Assembly: GCA_030268105.1 (NCBI GenBank)
Contig: BSDZ01000003.1
Coordinates: 2,046,001-2,110,000, forward strand
From: Volvox africanus
Taxonomy: Eukaryota > Chlorophyta > Chlorophyceae > Chlamydomonadales > Volvocaceae
Length of the DNA: 64,000 nt
Direction of reading: 5' to 3'
Within the stretch, counting starts at the first letter, position 1; each line of letters starts with the position of its first letter. The position numbers were made by a program, and so were the translations under genes. The notes beneath the pieces were generated by a model. The model ran no database searches, was not told the DNA's origin, and worked only from the letters and a program-made list of their open reading frames with translations. Positions 8,456 through 20,724 of the stretch are shown piece after piece.

Positions 8456-11400
8456 CACAGAAATGTTAGTTGACATGGAGTGCTGAATTACGTTCTGGCT
8501 TGGATAAATCTTGATTGAATCCGGCGATGTTGATATGAGGGGACTCTTCGCTACTTCGACTAGATATACTCGATGGTTAATACTTATGCGCCTCTAACGG
8601 ATCCTTTTCTGCTGACTAGCATGGATCGTAGGTATGATGCGAATGTACGCCACGTTTGACTCTTTTTGATGACAACGAAATCGACTTTGTTGACTGAAAT
8701 CTTGGAACACCTATGTATTACAGGTGTTACTGACGACCTTACCTCAAATAAGTGATAAGTATGATGGGATTGATCCCATAGTCGTCTAAGTGTTCAGGTT
8801 ATCCTCGTTGATGAGGATGAGCATCCCATCGTGGGCAGGATCACCCTTAGTCGACGAAGGACCCTCTGTGTGTTAGGGCCCAATGAGTGCAACAAGGTCT
8901 CTCGGAGACAGCACTACATGGACATTGGGTGCCGCGACATAACGACAGTACCGCGCGCGCATCGATATGGAATCCAGCACACTTGGCCATTGTGCAAAAG
9001 GGAACCTATCACTTAAGGTACCTTGTCTGTCGTACTAAGATGTCACACCAGGGGAGGGCGGAACTGTGCGGAGCCTGTGGTTAATTTCGTTAGCGGTGTT
9101 CGTCAGCCGAAATAAAGAACCCAAGCTTGAAGGATGTAAGAGCAACTTGTCAAGTGATAAGGGAAGGCATCCATGAATTGCTTGCGAGGCCTTGGGTGCA
9201 ATCGATTGCTACCACCGCGCAGTCTCTTGTGAAAGATCCTGAGGTCGCAGCCCCCTCATTGCCAAATTATACTGATGCATATGTCATCCTGGGGTTCCCA
9301 CCTATGTTACCTGCTGATTAAATGATCCCCTTTGTGTTCGAGCACAACCCGTTTCACAACCTATATACAGGTTAGGCTGCCAAAATTGAGCGGATGAAGC
9401 GGCAAGCGGGGGATCTGCTTGCAAAGGGTATGATTCGGCCCAGCACATCACCATATTCTGCGCCGATATTGTTTGTTGGTAAGAAGGATGGGACGTTGCG
9501 CATGTGCATTGATTATCGGGGCTTGAATGCGACCATAATTAAAAATCGCTACCCTTTGCCGCGCGTCGATGACCTGCTCGATAAGCTGAAAGGCTCAGCT
9601 TATTTTTCCTCGATTGACCTTCAACAAGGGTATAATCAGATACGCATTGCTGCCTCTGATATTCCGAAAACCGCTTTTCGGACCCCCTTTGGTCACTTCG
9701 AGTACACGGTCTTGTCATTTGGACTTACTAATGCGCCCGCCACATTTCAAGCAGTGATGGACCGCATGTTCAGACCGTATATCAACAGGTTCGTCGTTTG
9801 TTATTTGGATGATATTTTAATATATTCCAAGACGGGCGAGGAGCACCTGAAGCATCTCGAGCTCCTGCTTGAGGTGATGAAGCGGGAGCAATTGTTTGCT
9901 AAACGCACCAAGTGTTTTTGGGCGCAGCCTCAGGTGGAGTATTTGGGCCACATCGTGTCGGCCACTGGAATAAGGATGGACCCACGGAAAGTAGTTGTGG
10001 TTCGTGAGTGGCCCGCGCCGCAGAACCTCACCGAACTACGCCAGTTCTTGGGTTTGACCAACTACTTCCGTAAGTTTATCAATAATTACTCCATTATTGT
10101 GGCCCCGCTTACGAACTTGACGAAGAAAGGAGGTTTTGCTTCCCTCGAAGCCTGGACATCCGTGTGTCAGCGGGCATTCGAAGAGCTCAAGTGAATCGTC
10201 GCCGACGACGTTACCCTCTTTTTCCCTGATTACTTGTTGCCATTCCGTGTTGAAGTTGTATCGGATGCTTCCTTGCAGGGAAGCGGCGCTGTATTGTTGC
10301 AGGAAGGACGACCGATCGCCTTCACGAGTAAGAAGTTCTCGGGTGCGGAGACCCGATACACAACCGGAGAGCAAGAGCTGTTGGCAGCTCTACATGCTTT
10401 GAAGGAATGGCGCTGTTACCTCGAAGGCCGCCCTTTTACACTGAAGACTGACCACAAACCGCTGACATTCTTGCAGAGTGTCCCCATGCTTAATCGACGA
10501 CTGTACTTGGGAATATATCGCCGGCAGAATTAATATTGCTGACGCCCTCAGTCGACATCCATCATTACATGCTGCAATTTTGGCAGCACTGGTTACTCGT
10601 TCACGCAGTCAGGAGGTGCCGATAGCAGCGGATCTCACGCAACGACTCAAGATGGCATATCAGATCGATCCATGGTTTGCTTCACCGAGTAATGTGGAGC
10701 ATCTGCACAAGCGCAACGATTTGTGGCTATGGAAAGATGGTTCGACCACACAAATCGTCGTGCTGAACGACAACGCTTTGTGCTACGATATTCTTGCGCG
10801 GTTCCACGAGGATCCGTTAGCAGGACATCCTGGAAATACGCGTCTGGCAGAGCTCGTACGACGCTCGTTCTGGTGGCCGCGCGTGGTGAAGGATGTGGAA
10901 AACTTCGTGCAAAGGTGCAGTTTATGTCAGCGCAATAAAGCACTACTATCCGGTAAGGGTCAGGGTTTGTTACAACCTTTTCCTATACCAGATGCCCCTT
11001 GGGAAAGTGTTTCTATGGACTTTGTAGTCGTGCTGCCCAAAACTGAGGGGGGATACGACTCGGTGTTCGTTATGGTCGATCGCTTGACCAAGATGGTTCA
11101 CATAGCCCCCTGCACCTCGTCTTGCACCGCTGAGCAAACAGCACGATTATTTTTCGATAATGTGGTCCGATTGCATGGCGTTCCTAAAAATGTGATATCC
11201 GATCGTGGCGGTCAATTCACGTCTAAGTTTTGTGAAGCGCTATGTGAACTCGTTGGCATGCGTGTTCATTTGAGCACAGCATATCATCCACAATCCGATG
11301 GGCAGACCGAACGCACAAATCGCACGCTGGGCGACATGTTGAGGAATTTCGCGGGACGCACACCCTCTGTTTGGGATACGTTTCTGACTTCGGCAGAATT

Positions 11401-12109
11401 CACGCTTAACAACGCTGTTAACCGCTCTACAGGTCAAAGCCCTTTCTTTCTGAATTATGGATTCCATCCTGCGCTACCCGTGTGGCGAGAGTTGGAGATA
11501 AATATCCCTGCGGCTAAAACCTTTGCCAAGTCGTTCCTATCCCGCATGACAAACGCGAAGGCATGCTTGGACGCGGCACAACAACAGACCACGGATTATT
11601 ATAATAAATCCAAACGAGACATAACATTTTCGGTGGGACAAATGGTATTATTGAGCACTAAGAACTTGTGTTCGCTCGCCGACGGTTCCCGTAAATTGTT
11701 ACCTCGCTGGATTGGGCCATATCCCGTTGTTTGCATGGTAGGGAACGTAGCTGTGGAGCTATCCCTACCCTCTGACATGAATATCCATCCCACATTTCAT
11801 ATTTCCCTCAACCGTCCTTATCGCGGCACAGCACCCGTTACAAACGACACCGATGCCCCTGCAGTAATGGACCCCGGTCCCGAGACCTGGATCGCAGGCA
11901 AGCAAAAAGTGTATGATGTGGAGCAAGTATTGGATTATCGGGTTCGTCCTATAGGTTGACAACGATGAAAGCAGAAGGTGCACAAATATCTGGTGAAGTG
12001 GACCGGCTATTCTAGCGAGCATAATTCGTGGGAGCCGCTGCATAACTTCTCGCTGGAAATGAAGCCCCTGTTAGAGGAAGCCCGCCTACGTGCCACAAAG
12101 ACCCAATGA
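8456..12109 (+). pseudogene. pol: pol remnant of the B-I element: dead PR, readable RT-RH-IN-chromodomain
   Basis: 8456-8830 is the pol N-terminus and protease, full of stops. The catalytic DTGAS position reads ITGVT near 8720-8735, so the protease is dead. RT is open at 9394-10194 with YLDD near 9800; TGA at 10192-10194 replaces CGA. RNase H follows at 10234-10533 and is cut by a 35-bp deletion near 10500 that shifts the frame. 10478-11959 continues with the integrase HHCC finger, the DD35E core ([20 protein letters not shown]) and the C-terminal part. TGA at 11957-11959, again for CGA, cuts off the chromodomain (11960-12109). RT and IN modules look otherwise well kept. Confidence 0.88.
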
Positions 12110-12153
12110 TCTCTGCAGTCGATGCTGTCTGATGCATTGAGGACGCTGCATAC

Positions 12154-12164
12154 GGGAGGGGGGA
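12154..12164 (+). promoter_or_regulatory. Polypurine tract of the B-I element
   Basis: GGGAGGGGGGA directly before the 3' LTR, identical to the tract of the intact family A element. A decayed hairpin (ATGCATTG / CGCTGCAT) lies just upstream. Confidence 0.8.
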
Positions 12165-12168
12165 TATT

Positions 12169-12976
12169 TGTTGTACGCCGGTTCGATCACCGTTGGCACC
12201 AAAGTAGGCCGCAATGCATTCGAACATTATAAAGCATAATACAATCATAGTAGCATGATATACTCGAGTATATCTAGCTAATCAGGCATGCTGCATTACC
12301 ACCTACGACATCGCGCTGTCGGTCAACATGTTTGACTCGAGGCTGATAATTAATGTGCGATCTATCCATTGGCATAATATTCCGCGCAATAATACTTTGA
12401 ATATTATTACCTCATTTACGTCATAAACCATACGCGTATGCGAGAAGGCGACGATCACGATGGTTGGGTCTGCAACCAAATATCGATACTCGGACCATTG
12501 CATATTGCATGCGTTGCATTCAATAATATCACAGATGACACGATATTTAGAACAGTGCTACAAAGGTACTCACACTTCAGATCGGAATCCAGTGAGACCT
12601 GTACTGTGCATCGGTATCGCGACATGATAGGTGTGAGGACGGCCGCCTAGAGACCGAAGTCGGCTCGCGCTACTTTTGACTAAGTACTTGTGTACTTAAC
12701 TCTATCTTATTCGCATACATACGATATACTCATTTATTATCGGCCTGGGCTATTCTAGCATCCCATCTGCAGCCAAGTGATGAACATTGCCCGCGGGACG
12801 GCCATCTACAGATTTGTAAACGAAGACTATTGTAAGTTGGATCTTTCCTTATTCTTCAGTCTTCCGCTGTCACTTTGCCCGCATTGAATCGCCTTGCTGT
12901 TTGTAAGCTTGGTACGCACTAGCTAACATCCAGACGTGCAGATTCATTGCATGATTGAAGAAGGAAGGATACAACA
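12169..12976 (+). repeat. 3' LTR of the B-I element, possibly shared with a second copy
   Basis: 808 bp, preceded by the polypurine tract and followed by a B-I primer site and leader start (12977-13020). It therefore has the internal sequence of a 3' LTR on its left and of a 5' LTR on its right. Confidence 0.9.
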
Positions 12977-13020
12977 AATTTGGTAGCGAGACAGTTCGAC
13001 TCACGGCTGTCTCATCATCG
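12977..13020 (+). other. Remnant of a second B-I leader
   Basis: 44 bp starting AATTTGGTAGCGAGAC, matching 6742-6785 with slight differences. It stops abruptly at the end of the old minus-strand family A pol, so the rest of that copy was deleted. Confidence 0.8.
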
Positions 13021-13317
13021 TTTGACTTGTGTGGCACGTTTGCGGGCTTCTTCGAGCAGAGGCTTCATGTCCTGCGAGAAGTTGCGTGCCCGTTCCCACG
13101 AGTTGTGCTCGCTGGTATACCCTGTCCACTTGACCAAGTACTCATGTACTGTCCGCTTACGTCAGTGTCGGCCCACACGACGCGCGCGATAATCTAACAC
13201 CCGCTCCACATCGTGAAACTTCTGTTTACCAGCGATCCAGGTCTCGGGAACTGGTTCGATCGCTGCGGGGGCGTTAGCAGGCTCAGGGACGGGTTCTGTA
13301 CCACGATAATGACGGAC
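13021..13317 (-). pseudogene. pol: pol C-terminus (chromodomain) of the old family A element
   Basis: Reading leftwards it carries the [10 protein letters not shown] motif and then the chromodomain with [10 protein letters not shown], ending one or two codons before the normal stop. A TGA near 13155 stands where the intact copy has CGA. The gene resumes on the right at 20725 after the solo LTR, with CGGAC repeated at both edges. Confidence 0.85.
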
Positions 13318-13372
13318 TGTTGTGCCACTGTTCGTTTTCCGCCGATGCGTAGGTCGATGCAACGCTACGAGG

Positions 13373-14187
13373 TGTTGTATCCTTCCTTCTTCAATCATGC
13401 ACTGAATCTGCATGTCTGAGTATTAGCTACACGTGCATGGTGCTTACGAACAGCAAGACACTTCAGTGCGAGCAACATGACAGCGGAAGACTTAAAGATA
13501 AGGAAAGATTCAGCTTACAAGGATCTTCAGTTGCAAATTAGAAGTCTGCCGTCAGACCCCACGGGCAATGTTCATCATCCGGCTGGGAATGCTATGCTGG
13601 AATAGCTCAGGCCGATAATAAATGAGTAAAACGTATATATCAGATATAGACCGAGTAAAGTACACCAGTACTTGATCCAAATAAGCGTCAAGCCGACTTC
13701 GGTCTCTAGGCGGCCGTCCTCGCACCTATCACGTCGTGATACCGATGCGCAGTACAGGTCTCACTGGATTCCGATCTCAAGTGTGAGTACCTTCGTAGTA
13801 CTGTTCTAAATATCGTGTCATCCGTGATATTATTGAATGCAACACATGCAATATGCAAAGGTCCGAATATCGATATTCGGTTGCCGACCCAACCATCACG
13901 ATCGTCGCCTTCTCACATACGCGTATGGTTTATGACATAAATGGGGTAATAATGTTTAAAGTATTATTACGTGATATAAAATGCCAATGGATTGATCGCG
14001 CATTAATTTTCAGCCACGAGTCAAACATGTTGACCGACAGTGTGATATCGTAGGTGGTAATGCGACATGCCTCATTAGCTAGATATAGTCGAATATATCA
14101 TGCTAATATGATCATATCATGCTTTATGATGCTCAAATGGGTTGCAGTCTACTCTGGTATGAACGGTGATCGAACCCGCGTACAACA
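13373..14187 (-). repeat. 3' LTR of the B-II element
   Basis: 815 bp in minus orientation, TGTTGTATCC to GCGTACAACA, followed by the complement of the polypurine tract. Confidence 0.92.
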
Positions 14188-14246
14188 AATATCCCCCCTC
14201 CCGTATGCAGCGTCCTCGCTTCATCGGACAGCATAGACTGCAAAGA

Positions 14247-17200
14247 TCATTGGGTCTGTGTGGCACGTAGGCGAGATTTCTCCAACAGGAGCTTCATTTC
14301 CGGCGAGAAGTTATGCATCGGCTCCCACGAATTATGCTCGCTAGAATAGCCAGTCCACTTGACCAGATATTCGTGCACCTTCCGCTTTCGTTGTTGTCGA
14401 CCTATACGACACACCCGATAATCCAATATTCACTCCATATCATACACTTTTTGCTTGCCTGCGATCCAGGTCTCTGGACCGGGATCCATTACTGCAGGGG
14501 CATCGGTGTCATTTGTAACGGGCGTCATGCCACGATACGGGCGGATGAGGGAAATATGAAATGTGGGATGGATATTCATGTCAGAGGGTAGGGATCGTTT
14601 GGATTTATTATAATAGTCCGTCGTCCGTTGTTGTGCCGCGTCCAAGCATGCCTTCGCGTCTGTCATGCGGGATAGGAACGACTTGGCAAAGGTTTTAGCC
14701 GCAGGGATATTTAGCCGACGAGCTCACATAGCACTTCCCAAAACTTAGACGTGAATTGACCGCCGCGATCGGAGATCACATTTTTAGGAATGCCATGCAA
14801 TCATACCACGTTATCAAAAAATAATCATGCTGTTTGCTCAGCGGTGCAAGACGAGGTGCAGGGGGCTAAGTGAACCATCTTGGTCAACCGATCGACCATA
14901 ACGAACACCGAGTCGTATCCCCCCTCAGTTTTGGGCAGCGCGACTACGAAGTCCATAGAAACACTTTTCCAAGGGGCATCTGGTATAGGTAAAGGTTGTA
15001 ATAAACCCTGGCCCTTACCGGATAGTGCTTTATTGCGCTGACATAAACTGCACCTTTGCACGAAGTTTTCCGCATCCTTCACCACGCACAGCCACCAGAA
15101 CGAGCGTCGTACTAGCTCTGCCAATCGTGTGCTTCCAGGATGTCCTGCTAATGGGTCCTCGTGGAACTGAGCAAGAATATCGTAGCGCAAAGCGTCGTCA
15201 TTTGGCACGACGATTTGTGTGGTCGAACCATCTTCCCGTAGCTACAAATCGTTGCGCTGATGCAAATGTTCCACATTGCTTGGACCGGTCTGATATGCCA
15301 TCTTGAGTCGTTGCGCGAGATCCACTGCTATCGGCACCTCCTGACTGCGCGAACGAGTAACCAGTGCTGCCAAAATCGCAGCATGTATTGATGGATGTCG
15401 ACTGAGGGCGTCAGCAATATTAATTCTGCCAGCGATATATACCCACGTACAGTCGAAACGAGATAGATACTCCATCCACCGGGCTTGTCGTCGGTTAAGC
15501 GTGGGGACACTCTGCAAGAATGTCAGCGGTTTGTAATCGGTCTTCAGTGTAAAAGGGCGGCCTTTGAGGTAACAGCGCCATTCCTTCAAAGCATGTAGAG
15601 CTGCCAACAGCTCCTGTTCTCCGATTGTATATCGGGTCTCCACACCTGAGAACTTCTTACTCGTGAAGGCGATCAGTCGTCCTTCGTGCAACAATACAGC
15701 GCCGCTTCCCTGCAAGGAAGCATCCGATACAACTTCAACACGGAATGGCAACGAGTAATCAGGGAAAGAGAGGGTAACGTCGTCGGCGACGATTCGCTTG
15801 AGCTCTTCGAATGCTTGCTGACACGTGGGTGTCCAGGCTTCGAGGGAAGCGAAACCTCCTTTCTTTGTCAAATTAGTAAGCGAGGCCGCAATAATGGAGT
15901 AATTTTTGATAAACTTACGGAAGTAGTTGGTCAAACCCAAGAACTGGCGTAGTTCGGTGAGGTTCTGAGGCGTGGGCCATTCACGAACCACAGCTACCTT
16001 CCGTGGGTCCATCCTTATTCCAGTGGCCGACACGATGTGGCCCAAATACTCCACTTGAGGCTGCGCCCAAAAACACTTGGCGCGTTTAGCAAACAATTGC
16101 TCCCGCTTCATCACCTCAAGCATGAGCTCTAGATGCTTCAGGTGCTCCTCGCGCGTCTTGGAATATATTAAAATATCATCCAAATAACAAACGATGAACC
16201 TATCGATATACGGTCTGAACATGTGATTCATCTCTGCTTGAAATGTGGCGGGCGCATTAGTAAGTCCAAATGACAAGACCGTGTACTCAAAGTGACCAAA
16301 GGGGGTCCGGAAAGCGGTTTTCGGAATATCAGAAGCAGCAATGCGTATCTGATTATACCCCTGTTGAAGGTCAATCGAGGAAAAATAAGCTGAGCCTTTC
16401 AGCTTATCGAGCAGGTCATCAACGCGCGGCAAAGGGTAGTGATTTTTAATCGTAGTCGCATTCAAGCCGCGATAATCAATGCACATACGCAACGTCCCAT
16501 CCTTCTTACCGACAAACAATATCGGTGCAGAATATGGCGATGTGCTGGGCCGAATCATACCCTTTGCGAGCAGATCCCCCACTTGCCGCTTCATCCGCTC
16601 AATTTTGGCAGCCTAACCTGTATATAGGTTGTGAAACGGGTTGTGCTCGAGCACAAGAGGGATCGTATAGTCAGCAGGTAACAAAGGTGGGAGCCCCAGG
16701 ATGACAAATGCATCTGTATAATTTGACAATAGGGCGGCTGCGACCTCAGAATCTTTCACAAGAGACTTCGTGGTGGTAGCAATCGATTGCACCCAAGGCC
16801 TCACAAGCAACACATGGGCGCCTTTCCGTATCATCCGATCGGTTTCTTTGCGCCCAATTAGCTTGGGTTCTTTATTTCGCCAGACGAACGCCGCTCAAGC
16901 GAAATAAACCTGAGGCTCCACAACAGTTCCGCCCTCCTCTGGTGTGACATCTTGGTACGACAGACAAGGTACCTTAGGTGATAGGTTCCCTTTTGCACAA
17001 TGGCCAATTGTGCTGGACTCCATATCGATGCGCGCGCGGTACTGTCATTATGTCGCGGCACCCAATGTCCATGTAGTGCTGTCTCCGAGAGACCTTGTTG
17101 CACTCATTGGGCCCTAACACACAGAGGGTCCTTCGATGACTAAGGGTGATCCTGCCCACGATGGGATGCTTACCCTCATCAACGAGGGTAACCTGTCACA

Positions 17201-17781
17201 ATCAGACGACTGTGGGGTCGACCCCAACACATTCACCTCCTTTGCTGAGATGAAGTCGTCACTGGCACTAGTATCCTCAAGTGCCTTCATCATTCGACCA
17301 GCGAGGCCGACTTCAATAACGGAAACACAATAATCTGTCAGAGTCGACTCCACAGATAACAAAAGTGATTCCAGGGCGGGCTCAAAATTAACAAGAACCG
17401 CTACAGGGGCTTCATACCAGACATCAAAGGCATAGGACAATTCTGGCAACAGAACTGCGGATCCCGCCACGTTCACATCATCAATCAATACAGTGCCTGA
17501 CTTGAATCAGAGGACACGTTGCATACTGTAGCGGTAGCCCTACGCTTGCTGTAAAATGGTAGCAACAAACATGCAGGAGTGTCCGGACATTGATGTCTAC
17601 ATCTCCTGTACCTGACCAGCTGTTCGAACGGCTCACTTGGAGATGAGGGGATGAACAAATGATACGTTCGCAAGGACTAAAAGCAACGATGCTTCGCAGT
17701 TGGACGTACGAATGACCACAGACCATGCATTTGTTCAGCTATCCCGGATAGAGTCAACTCCGCATCAATCCAGGCATCCCC
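14247..17781 (-). pseudogene. pol: pol remnant of the B-II element
   Basis: Reading leftwards from 17781: pol N-terminus (decayed), protease region 17114-17488, RT-RNase H open over 450 codons at 15242-16594 with YLDD near 16180, integrase finger and catalytic start at 14825-15208, then chromodomain remnants at 14247-14430. A deletion near 14710-14715 removes most of the integrase core after the first catalytic Asp. Several stops separate PR from RT. The N-terminal part follows the gag TAG (17782-17784) in frame, as in family A and B-III. Not functional, although RT-RH alone is well preserved. Confidence 0.87.
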
Positions 17782-18636
17782 CTACTTTGACCGTGGGGCC
17801 AAAGGCGGCAACAATGGCAATCCATCATGAGATAACCCACCGCACATCTCCAACAGAGAGTGATCTCCTTCCAATGCACAAGCTTGGATTGTGTACACTC
17901 CCATTTTGTCAGTCATGAGTCCTGCGCTTGCATGGTAGTCACATGAGGCACAAATCTCAAAGCATTCTGTCTAGCTGGAATACGCATCTCAGCTCTTAGG
18001 ACAATTGGCATCACAAGAGCCTCAAAATGTAATTAGTAGGCAGTTACAGTTTCATTCAGAAACATGAAAATTGAGCCAAAGGCTAACATACAGTGTGCCT
18101 CAATATCACGTGACTTCTGGGGTAAAGCGTGCAAGCAGGGTGACAGTCAACTCATCAAACATGAAGTTTTCCCATGCAGTGATCCCTTGATCATACCATG
18201 TCTTTGCTATACCCTCGAGGGTATTTCCAACAAAGGGACACCTCACCTCATCATGTTCACCGCCACGGACCAACTGCAGGTACTTCCAAATATCACGTAG
18301 ATAGAAACGAGTTGCATTCACAATGTCACGTCCAACATTCATATCATACAAGATAAATAATTTCGGTGCTGTGATGGTAAACCTCTTCACCTCATTACCG
18401 TCGGCCCGTTCTTGCATTTGAGGCGATAGCAAACCCCGTTGATCGGCAATTCCATCTGTAACCGTCAGGGCTGCCAAGTGTGGCGTAGTAAGATGAATAG
18501 GGGCCTGAAACACAAGAGGATCTTGAGCAGTAATTGTGTCAATAGTCTCAGGATCCCTATCAAACATTCTAGGAACGGTACCCAGCTCAGGTTGACATGC
18601 CAAGCCTACAAACGACGGGTCGTCACGTCCCGCCAT
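17782..18636 (-). pseudogene. gag: gag remnant of the B-II element
   Basis: Likely start at 18636 (MAGRDDPSF). The core with LQLVRGGEHDEVRCPFVGNT is open from there to about 18106. Downstream the frame shifts, and a decayed knuckle CWRCAVGYLMMDC (H to Y) is seen near 17825-17865. The gene ends at a TAG (17782-17784) preceded by a Lys codon and followed by GGG, the same context as in the intact family A element. Confidence 0.8.
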
Positions 18637-19130
18637 CATGGAACACTGACCAATATATTCAAATTGCATGACAATAAATGATGCATATAATTTTTAAGCA
18701 AGTGTGCAAGCGATTCACACGAATCTAGCACAAGAGCAGCAGCAATTCGGTCAGCACACCGACAATACTTTTGCAGACTTCGAGTAGATATGGCAGATAC
18801 GTACTCAGTTGGTCCCTGTAGTCCGCGCGATCAGAGCCTCCAGCTGATTAGAACGCAAGTTGTAACCAGGGGCTATCGCAAGCGGTGCCGGACCACTAGT
18901 TTCACCTGCAACTCAGAGCAAAGGCTCACGCCACAATTGCAGTAAACCACCAAGGTATAAAAGCAATCAGAATTTGGAAGCAACATTATCTAATACAGCG
19001 TGGACAAGTTCTTCGGCGATAATGTCTAGTGGGCAATGTCGCCCATGGTCGACAATCGTCCTAGAAAGAACTTACTTCCGATTGAGCAGCATTAGACAAT
19101 CAGGCAACAAACATGTCTCGATACCAAATT
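18637..19130 (-). other. Leader and primer site of the B-II element
   Basis: Non-coding. The primer site TGGTATCGAGACA (read on the minus strand) sits two bases inside the LTR. Otherwise I see nothing beyond similarity to 3903-4396. Confidence 0.75.
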
Positions 19131-19940
19131 TGTTGTATCCTTCCTTCAATCATGCACTGAATCTGCACGTCTGAGTATTAGCTACACGTGCATGGTGCTT
19201 ACGAACAGCAAGACACTTCAGTGCGAGCAACATGACAGCGGAAGACTTGAAGATAAGGAAAGATTCAACTTACTATAGTCTGCAGTTGCAAATTAGAAGT
19301 CTGCCGTCAGACCCCACGGGCAATGTTCATCATCCGGCTGGGAATGCTGTGCTGGAATAGCTCAGGCCGATAATAAATGAGTAAAACGTATATATCAGAT
19401 ATAGACCGAGTTAAGTACACCAGTACTTGATCCAAATAAGCGTCAAGCCAACTTCGGTCTCTAGGCGGCCGTCCTCGCACCTATCACGTCGTGATACCGA
19501 TGCGCAGTACAGGTCTCACTGGATTCCGATCTCAAGTGTGAGTACCTACGTAGTACTGTTCTAAATATCGTGTCATCCGTGATATTATTGAATGCAACGC
19601 ATGCAATATGCAAAGGTCCGAATATTGATATTCGGTTGCCGATCCAACCATCGCGATCGTCGCCTTCTCACATACGCGTATGGTTTATGACGTAAATGGG
19701 GTAATAGTATTTAAAGTATTATTACGTGGTATAAAATGCCAATGGATAGATTGCGCATTAATTTCAGCCTCGAGTCAAACATGTTGACCGACAGTGCGAT
19801 ATCGTAGGTGGTAATGCGACATGCTCATTAGCTAGATATAGTCGAATATATCAAGCTAATATGATCATATCATGCTTCATGATGCTCAAATGGGTTGCAG
19901 TCTACTGTGGTATGAACGGCGATTGAACCCGCGTACAACA
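19131..19940 (-). repeat. 5' LTR of the B-II element
   Basis: 810 bp, minus orientation, ending GCGTACAACA next to the CGAGG target duplication. Confidence 0.92.
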
Positions 19941-20724
19941 CGAGGCAAAGTGCTATTTTGATGAACGCATGATCAATCAATGCATATGAATGAACTTGCA
20001 TGATATAAATGTATTCGTATACTTTTATATATGCATTTGGCATGTCACCATTATCCATCGCGACATCGCATCATGGCAAATCTGCCTAGCATGCATAAAA
20101 GCCCGAAGCATTGAAGTGCGCATTATGCTCGTGCTACGAAACGATAAGTAATATTATTTGATATAATATTACTTCATTACAGCACACGTTGAGAGCGCCG
20201 CACTCGTCGCAATTCATGCCTTGCAACCGAATATCGTTATTCGGACCCTTGCACCATGCGAATGCCGGAAAGGCTTATACGTTGTTATGCTTGGACACCG
20301 CCTATACGTAGTAGGGTTGTCACACTTAGGATCGGCCTCCTGATGTGAATCGTACGGCATTGCGATGCTGCGAGTATAACAGATGCGAGGATGGCTAAGT
20401 AAGACATGAAGACATTCGATACTGGAGAACACTCGTGTGTTCTACACTATTACTGCTAATCCCTATTCTACTTAGCCCGAGCTAAGCCTAAACTTCGCTT
20501 ATCACCGTGTGATGATTGCTTGCTTCCGGCGCTGACGGTGACTTCATCCATTGCATCGCTTCGATCTGTAAGACTGTAAGTTATATCTCTTCTTGTCTTG
20601 AAGTCTTCCGCTGTCTCTGTTTGATCGCGCTTGCCTTGCTGTACTTGCAAGTGCTTGCGCATCGGTGTCGAAAGCCTTCAGACGCGCAGATACTTATGAG
20701 CAAACACGAAGGAGAGGTACAACA

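Larger units (their letters stand above)
5828..12976 (+). mobile_element. Family B (lineage B-I) Ty3/gypsy element with both LTRs, inactive
   Basis: Plus-strand element: 5' LTR 5828-6741, primer site and leader, gag, pol, polypurine tract 12154-12164 and 3' LTR 12169-12976. It inserted into a family A LTR (left flank CTACG). No matching right flank exists: the 3' LTR runs straight into 44 bp of another B-I leader, as in a tandem pair sharing one LTR. Gag and pol carry nonsense changes and a deletion, so it is not autonomous. Confidence 0.88.
13373..19940 (-). mobile_element. Complete-ended B-II Ty3/gypsy element, inactive
   Basis: Minus-strand element with both LTRs (13373-14187 and 19131-19940) and the target duplication CGAGG (13368-13372, 19941-19945) in the solo A LTR. 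It has a polypurine tract (14192-14202), primer site, leader, gag remnant and pol remnant. It is the sister of the copy at 1-5209 and shares its defects. Confidence 0.93.
13318..20724 (+). mobile_element. Solo family A LTR, split by a complete B-II element
   Basis: Left part 13318-13372 and right part 19946-20724 join to one LTR of about 834 bp, from TGTTGTGCC to GGTACAACA. The target duplication CGGAC (13313-13317, 20725-20729) lies in minus-strand family A pol. No internal sequence of its own is left, so this is a solo LTR from LTR-LTR recombination. It differs from the LTRs of the intact A element by several small indels, so it belongs to another sub-type. Confidence 0.9.
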
